In this document: piece by piece, positions 61,588-64,000 of the stretch
Layout: every line of letters begins with the position of its first letter
Position numbering within the stretch: the first letter of the stretch is position 1
NCBI GenBank assembly: GCA_029204225.1
Contig: CM055113.1
Coordinates: forward strand, 28,811,252-28,875,251
Length of the DNA stretch: 64,000 bases
Origin: Diphasiastrum complanatum
Taxonomy: Eukaryota > Streptophyta > Lycopodiopsida > Lycopodiales > Lycopodiaceae
Reading direction: 5' to 3'
The notes under the pieces: model-generated
Told to the model about the DNA's origin: nothing
What the model saw: only the letters and a program-made list of their open reading frames with translations
The model's database searches: none
Program-made: the position numbers and the translations under genes

Positions 61588-62536
61588 CTTTGAAATATCA
61601 ACATCCTCTTGAAGATTGTACCACTCAAAAAATAGGTTTTGTATAGAGTACACCATGCACAGCTAAATGAGTCATTTTGCTGGAGTGTCTGCAATACATT
61701 CAACCGATTAATAATGGGACAAAGATACTGACACTTAACAATGATGATAAACAAAAATAAACTAGAAATGTTCAATGATTACCTCAATGCTCACAATTTC
61801 ACATGTTCCTACCATGGGACTCTCTATTGGAAAATACTATACACATCTCTGGCAGCAGCGAGTCAATATCTGTGTGTTGCTTGCGGAATTCATCTTTGCA
61901 CAAAAAAGACTTATGACATTATTTGTTGTAGTTTTTATAGAAACTATAGTTAAGCTCCAGTGATCACTGCAAAAAAACAATGAAGAAGTCCATTAGATAG
62001 ATGATACAGTGATTACAAGTAAAGAAATAGACATACTTGGTATGATAAGGCATCAACAGAAACTTCACAGCTGGTGAGCAAGCACCAAGGATACAGTGCG
62101 ACAAAGTGTCGTTGTTGTCCTTGATGCCCTGCTGAAAAAATTTGTTGAGAAGCGACAAATCTTTCATGGAATCCCTTGCAATATCATATTGCAATAAGGG
62201 GAGACCCGTCTCAATCACTGGATCACTGATAGAGGCCCTTCTATCCTTCATCTAAATACAATTTGGGATTCTAAAGTCAAGAGTAAAACCAATTTCTTTT
62301 ATTTGGAAGAGAATTGGCATGTCGATATTATCTATAGCATCTGAAATATCTTTCTCAAATTTTAAATAATCATCAAAATCTAAATATACTATAGGTTTGA
62401 CATTAACGGGAGGAGGGGGGAGAGTATTCACAATGGAGGGAATGTCCAAAATTTTTGTGGCTGAATCAACCATAGTATCTAGGGCTACAGGATTTACAAT
62501 TGCATCATCTCCAGATGGGGAATGTTGGAGGTCCAA
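61588..62536 (-). pseudogene. ULP1-like cysteine protease (peptidase C48) remnant with introns
   Basis: C48 enzymes cleave SUMO or related modifiers; in plants many copies ride in transposons. Exon-like block 62,037-62,536 reads VKPIVYLDFDDYLKFEKDIS and, after one in-frame stop at 62,252, LLNKFFQQGIKDNNDTL and SPAVKFLLMPYHTK. A 70-bp GT/AG intron (61,967-62,036) joins it in frame to NDHWSLTIVSIKTTT, giving the catalytic His in the typical H-W context. A later block with good AG/GT borders (61,588-61,688) reads TLQQNDSFSCAWCTLYKTYF, matching the Gln and Cys positions, although the usual D-C-G is S-C-A. A DIDSLL piece near 61,855 may hold the Asp, but out of frame. Stop, frameshift and the altered Cys context indicate decay. 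The assignment rests on motif order only. Confidence 0.58.
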
Positions 62537-62548
62537 GTGTTAGACCTT

Positions 62549-62775
62549 TTAAGGAGCCTGAGCAGAGGATCTCTTGCTCCTTTTAGGGGCAGGTTGCTTG
62601 CGAGGCCTCTTTGTGGGAAGGTTAGTCCTGTCAAGGGGTTCGTCCCTGGAAGCAGAGGGTTCACCCTTGTGAAGTTTACAGAATCTCTCCCTCATTCTAT
62701 ACAAAATTTGAAAATATTTGGGCATTATGGTGACCCGCTTAGTATGGATGGAAAGCAAAAAAGGAATCTTAAAAA
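62549..62775 (-). pseudogene. Histone H3 C-terminal fragment followed by a basic tail
   Basis: The minus strand reads LLSIHTKRVTIMPKYFQILY, then RMRERFCKLHKGE. This matches the end of the H3 fold (loop 2 and alpha-3: IH-x-KRVTIMPK-x-x-Q). It begins right after a 14-base T tract ending AAG, which looks like a splice acceptor. Instead of ending soon after the arginines, as H3 does, it continues DRTNLPTKRPRKQPAPKRSK, a nuclear-localisation-like basic stretch, and stops at 62,549. Ignoring two stops, the same frame runs on into the ULP1-like sequence at 62,536. The H3 core is not found upstream. It may be a captured exon. Confidence 0.66.
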
Positions 62776-63021
62776 AAAAAAAAAGCCAAATAGTACTAGG
62801 TGGACTCCTACAAGCGCTACAATGCTATAGGTATGAACCTAACAATATTCGGTAGACTATCCCAGGTAATCTTATGGATAGTTCTGTAGAATGGTGCCCT
62901 TGGTATTAGGAACAAGGTGGATCTCTGATATTTCTTAATCTCAGAGAGCCACCTGCTCCTGTTACGCCTGGTATGTCGTGGAGGATTAGTGTTGTAAAGC
63001 TACCTTTACAAGCTTTACTTG

Positions 63022-63136
63022 CGGCGCCATCGGCGCCAGCTATGTCCCCGGCGCCAGCAGCGCCCCTGCTGCTCCCGGCGCCAACGGCGCCGGCGCCGCT
63101 CCCGGCGCCACTATGACCAGAATCCAGCCGGCGCCA
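63022..63136. repeat. Cluster of eight GGCGCC sites
   Basis: GGCGCC occurs at about 63,023; 63,032; 63,050; 63,077; 63,086; 63,092; 63,103 and 63,130, in a GC-rich patch that also encodes a Gly/Ala-rich frame on the minus strand. No gene is called. Confidence 0.85.
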
Positions 63137-63649
63137 AGTTCCTATGGCTGAAAATCTTTGATCGGTTCTAGCGAAGTCCAGAGAGCTCAGATCGATGTGC
63201 AATCACCTCACACGATCTAGGCATGATTAAAGGAAGCCTGGGGATCAATAAAATCTAGAGAGAGAAAATGACTTTCTAGAAAGAGAAAATCCTAGAGAGA
63301 GAAAAACGTGCTTTACCAGCTTGGGTAGAGTGCTTGGTATGAGGGGGGGTGCCGAATCACACCAATACTATAGGGGAGTGCGGGTTGCGACTCAGGGCGA
63401 GCTCCAACCAAGTCTCAGCCTCCCTTGCTGGAATGTTGTCATGGATCTCGCCTTGGCATGCTAGCGCCCCGGAGACTAGGGTCGGTCACACACTTGAAAT
63501 GTAACCTTCTCAGATTTATCAATAAAGTGGGATTTTCCTCAAACTGACTCTGATTACCTTCTGGGTTTCAGTGTTCGGTAAAAGCGCCAGTTGTAAGGCC
63601 GCTTTCCAAATTTTTAATTTGGCACATAGCTGAGGGTCGTATCCCGGGA

Positions 63650-64000
63650 CGCCAGCGGTATGCCGTCGGGACCATTCGGTCCGTGGCGCCAGCGGTATGC
63701 TGTCGGGACCATTTGGTCCAGGAACTGGTTGTTTCCATATCTGTCGCGGCTTGTGGTTCTGAGTGTTCCTTGCATGAACGTGAATGGGTTAAGCTCTTGG
63801 GGAACGGGCTCTAACCTGTCGGCTGAGTTGGATGGCTTGCTTGGGTGGATGTTACCTGTTTATGGCTGTCCAGTCTGGCGTGGCGCCAGGTTGGCTTCCA
63901 GCGCTCGTGACGAAGCTTTCAGTTGGTTAAGTCTGATGTAAGTCAGACCGCTTGCTTGGAATGGATGTTACTCGTTTGTAACGAAGCTTCGAGTTGGTTA
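63650..64000. repeat. Short tandem duplications at the right edge
   Basis: Units 63,650-63,683 and 63,687-63,720 (CGCCAGCGGTATGC, then GTCGGGACCATT) repeat with a 37-bp period. A second pair, GCTTGCTTGG with GGATGTTAC at 63,835-63,862 and 63,950-63,975, and CGAAGCTT with GAGTTGGTTA or CAGTTGGTTA at 63,911 and 63,982, shows another duplication running into the window end. Confidence 0.75.

Overview
This window is nuclear DNA from a land plant. It is AT-rich, full of microsatellites and old LTR retrotransposons, and holds one clearly intact host gene: a spliced vacuolar-type acid invertase (GH32 beta-fructofuranosidase) on the minus strand at 3524-8147. I can assemble seven exons with GT/AG borders, including the 9-base mini-exon typical of plant invertases, into a 650-codon reading frame. 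I cannot name the species or the plant group from this sequence.

Region by region. 1-370: end of a minus-strand Copia element. 2762-2873: a very small tRNA-like SINE with a perfect 15-bp target duplication. 3.5-8.1 kb: the invertase gene, with a foldback and an internal duplication in intron 1. 9.4-16.2 kb: broken Copia pieces in both orientations and two long GA tracts. 16,427-23,597: a complete Ty3/Gypsy-type element on the minus strand with ATTAG duplications, ~1.25-kb LTRs, primer site and polypurine tract. It carries integrase and a long extra ORF but no protease or reverse transcriptase, and it sits inside an older plus-strand Gypsy fragment. 27.7-28.2 kb: a remnant resembling plant Ptta/En/Spm transposon proteins. 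28.5-31.6 kb: an internally deleted Copia element with an open 442-codon frame. 31.7-32.5 kb: a histone H3 variant pseudogene resembling CENH3, next to a coiled-coil exon and caught between two Copia insertions. 32.5-37.8 kb: a Copia gag-protease gene interrupted by, or joined to, a second Copia element with short LTRs and an almost complete pol.

37.8-54.7 kb is mostly degraded: Copia pieces on both strands, dispersed direct repeats, an unrecognised intron-bearing coding remnant (48.2-49.2 kb) and low-complexity DNA. 54.7-64 kb has GC-rich islands, a dense cluster of microsatellites, a 745-bp MITE-like element with a 6-bp duplication, a GACGTC-rich repeat, a spliced remnant of a ULP1-like (C48) cysteine protease, and directly upstream of it in the same frame a piece of the histone H3 C-terminus followed by a basic tail.

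Apart from the invertase, nearly all coding signal is transposon-derived or broken. The points most worth checking are the two histone H3-like pieces, the ULP1 remnant, the nested element that has integrase without reverse transcriptase, and the tiny SINE. All assignments come from reading translations and motifs by eye; no database search or alignment was run.
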